The notes under the pieces: generated by a model
Seen by the model: the letters and a program-made list of their open reading frames with translations, nothing else
Databases searched by the model: none
What the model was told of the DNA's origin: nothing
Program-made: the position numbers and the translations under genes
Source of the DNA: Propionibacteriales bacterium
GTDB lineage: Bacteria; Actinomycetota; Actinomycetes; Propionibacteriales; Nocardioidaceae
Length of the DNA stretch: 35,597 nucleotides
Assembly: GCA_019510315.1 (NCBI GenBank)
Contig: JAEKKP010000090.1
Span: forward strand, 1-35,597
Direction of reading: 5' to 3'
Part shown: piece by piece, positions 34,407 through 35,597 of the stretch
Position numbering within the stretch: the first letter of the stretch is position 1
Layout: every line of letters starts with the position of its first letter

Positions 34407-35443
34407 TCTGGCTGACCTGGCGGCAGTCCCGCATCCAGGTCGCGGTGGCCGGCTCCGCGGCGCTCGCGTTCGCGGCGGCGCTCCTCCTCACCGGTCCCCA
34501 CCTCGCCGACGCCTACGCGCAGGACGCGCACTCGTTCCTCGCGTGGGTCAGCGCCCAGCGGTCCGACCGGACGCTCTACGACATCGGGACCTTGGCCGGC
34601 TTCGTCCTCCCGGCACTGATCGGTGCGTTCTGGGGTGCACCGATGGTCGCGCGGGAGATCGAGGCCGGGACGCATCGGCTGGTCTGGACGCAGAGCGTCA
34701 CGCGGGACCGGTGGCTCGGCACCAAGGTGGGGCTCGGCCTGCTCGGAGCGATGGTCGCAGCGGGCGTCGTGGCGCTCGGCCTGTCGTGGTGGGCGCACCC
34801 GATCGACCAGGTCGTCAACCTGACCGGTGGTTCCGACGGCGGCAACATCCTCGGGGTTCCCCGGATCTTGCCCGACGTGTTCGCGGCTCGGGGCCTCGCT
34901 CCGATCGGGTACGCCGCGTTCGCCTTCGCGTTCGGTGTGCTGGCCGGGGCCGTCCTGCGACGCACGGTGCCGGCGATGGCGGTGACCGTCGCGGCGTACG
35001 TCCTCCTCCAGGTGTTCATGCCTGGCCTCGTCCGCACGCACCTGGTTGCAGCCCAGCGGACCACGACACCCATCACTGCGGAGACGCTCCACGGCTTCAG
35101 GGGCCGCGGACCCGACCGGATCGACGACCTGCTGATCGACGTCGACACACCGGGCGCCTGGGTGCGGTCCACGAGGACGGTCCTCGCCTCGGGCAAGAAG
35201 GTCGGCACGTACCCGTTCTGGGTCTCGACGTGCCTGCCTCCGCCCGGGACGGAGCCGGCGGAGCCGGGTGCGCGCGAGCAGAGCTGCTTCGACCGGCTCG
35301 CCAGCGCAGGCTACGGCGAACAGGTGATCTACCACCCCGCAAGCCAGTACTGGGCCCTGCAGTGGCGAGAGACCGGCGTCCTGCTCGCCGGCACCGGACT
35401 CCTGGTGGCCGCCAGCTTCTGGCGCGTGCGCCGGCTGACCTGA
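34403..35443 (+). CDS. ABC transporter permease (paralogue 2)
   Basis: GTG at 34403 in GTGA overlap; VIWLTWRQSRIQVAVAGSAALAFAAALLLTGPHLADAY...ALIGAFWGAPMVAREIEAGTHRLVWTQSVTRDRW. Confidence 0.9.
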   Translation: MIWLTWRQSRIQVAVAGSAALAFAAALLLTGPHLADAYAQDAHSFLAWVSAQRSDRTLYDIGTLAGFVLPALIGAFWGAPMVAREIEAGTHRLVWTQSVTRDRWLGTKVGLGLLGAMVAAGVVALGLSWWAHPIDQVVNLTGGSDGGNILGVPRILPDVFAARGLAPIGYAAFAFAFGVLAGAVLRRTVPAMAVTVAAYVLLQVFMPGLVRTHLVAAQRTTTPITAETLHGFRGRGPDRIDDLLIDVDTPGAWVRSTRTVLASGKKVGTYPFWVSTCLPPPGTEPAEPGAREQSCFDRLASAGYGEQVIYHPASQYWALQWRETGVLLAGTGLLVAASFWRVRRLT

Positions 35444-35471
35444 CCCCGGCAACATCCTCCGAAAAGCACCG

Positions 35472-35510
35472 CGCCCGCCACGGCGAGGGAGGGAGTGCCG
35501 GTGGCGGGCG
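35472..35510 (+). terminator. Hairpin downstream of the ABC operon
   Basis: CGCCCGCCAC...GTGGCGGGCG perfect 10-bp stem, 19-nt loop; no T-tract, so termination is only probable. Confidence 0.5.
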
Positions 35511-35597
35511 AACCAGCGGGGCGCAGGGAGGGAGGGAGCGCTCCGCGGGCGGTACAGCACGTCAACGCGGCAACGGCGCCGTGGTTACGGGTGATTT

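Noticed and set aside
35329-35565. 78-aa - strand ORF at the window end
   Set aside because: Overlaps the permease gene and terminator hairpin; no domain or RBS support.

Overview
High-GC actinobacterial chromosome segment, probably Nocardioidaceae-like (inferred from gene order, codon bias and a REP-like repeat type). It covers a conserved murJ / CCA-adding enzyme / ino1 / PBP / rpsF-ssb-rpsR-rplI / dnaB neighbourhood. Core genes: murJ (partial, -), DUF6049-like (-), CCA tRNA nucleotidyltransferase (+), thioredoxin (-), histidine phosphatase (-), RDD protein (-), ino1 (-), PadR (-), class A PBP (+), GT87-like (+), alanine-racemase-like (-), FemX-like (-), endonuclease IV (-), rpsF-ssb-rpsR-rplI (+), membrane protein (-), MATE (-), dnaB without intein (+). 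Distal accessory part: RibD/DHFR-like (+), FAD oxidase (-), two paralogous MFS (-), CDF transporter (-), DUF2231 (-), GntR(YtrA)-ABC-permease-permease operon (+). The most system-like candidate is a five-gene, start/stop-overlapping cassette at 5442-9382: NeuD/PglD-like acyltransferase, BKACE-family Zn enzyme, DegT aminotransferase, WxcM/FdtA-like protein with a degenerate His motif, and GT2 with a basic coiled-coil tail. Other notable signals: a DnaA-box cluster upstream of dnaB, an in-frame REP-like 15-bp tandem repeat inside femX, twin hairpins with identical loops at the ino1 3' end, a probable S6:S18-type rpsF leader, several strong inverted repeats, and two tandem-paralogue transporter pairs. 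No tRNA, rRNA, CRISPR array or IS element was recognised. All calls come from reading the sequence; no database search was run.
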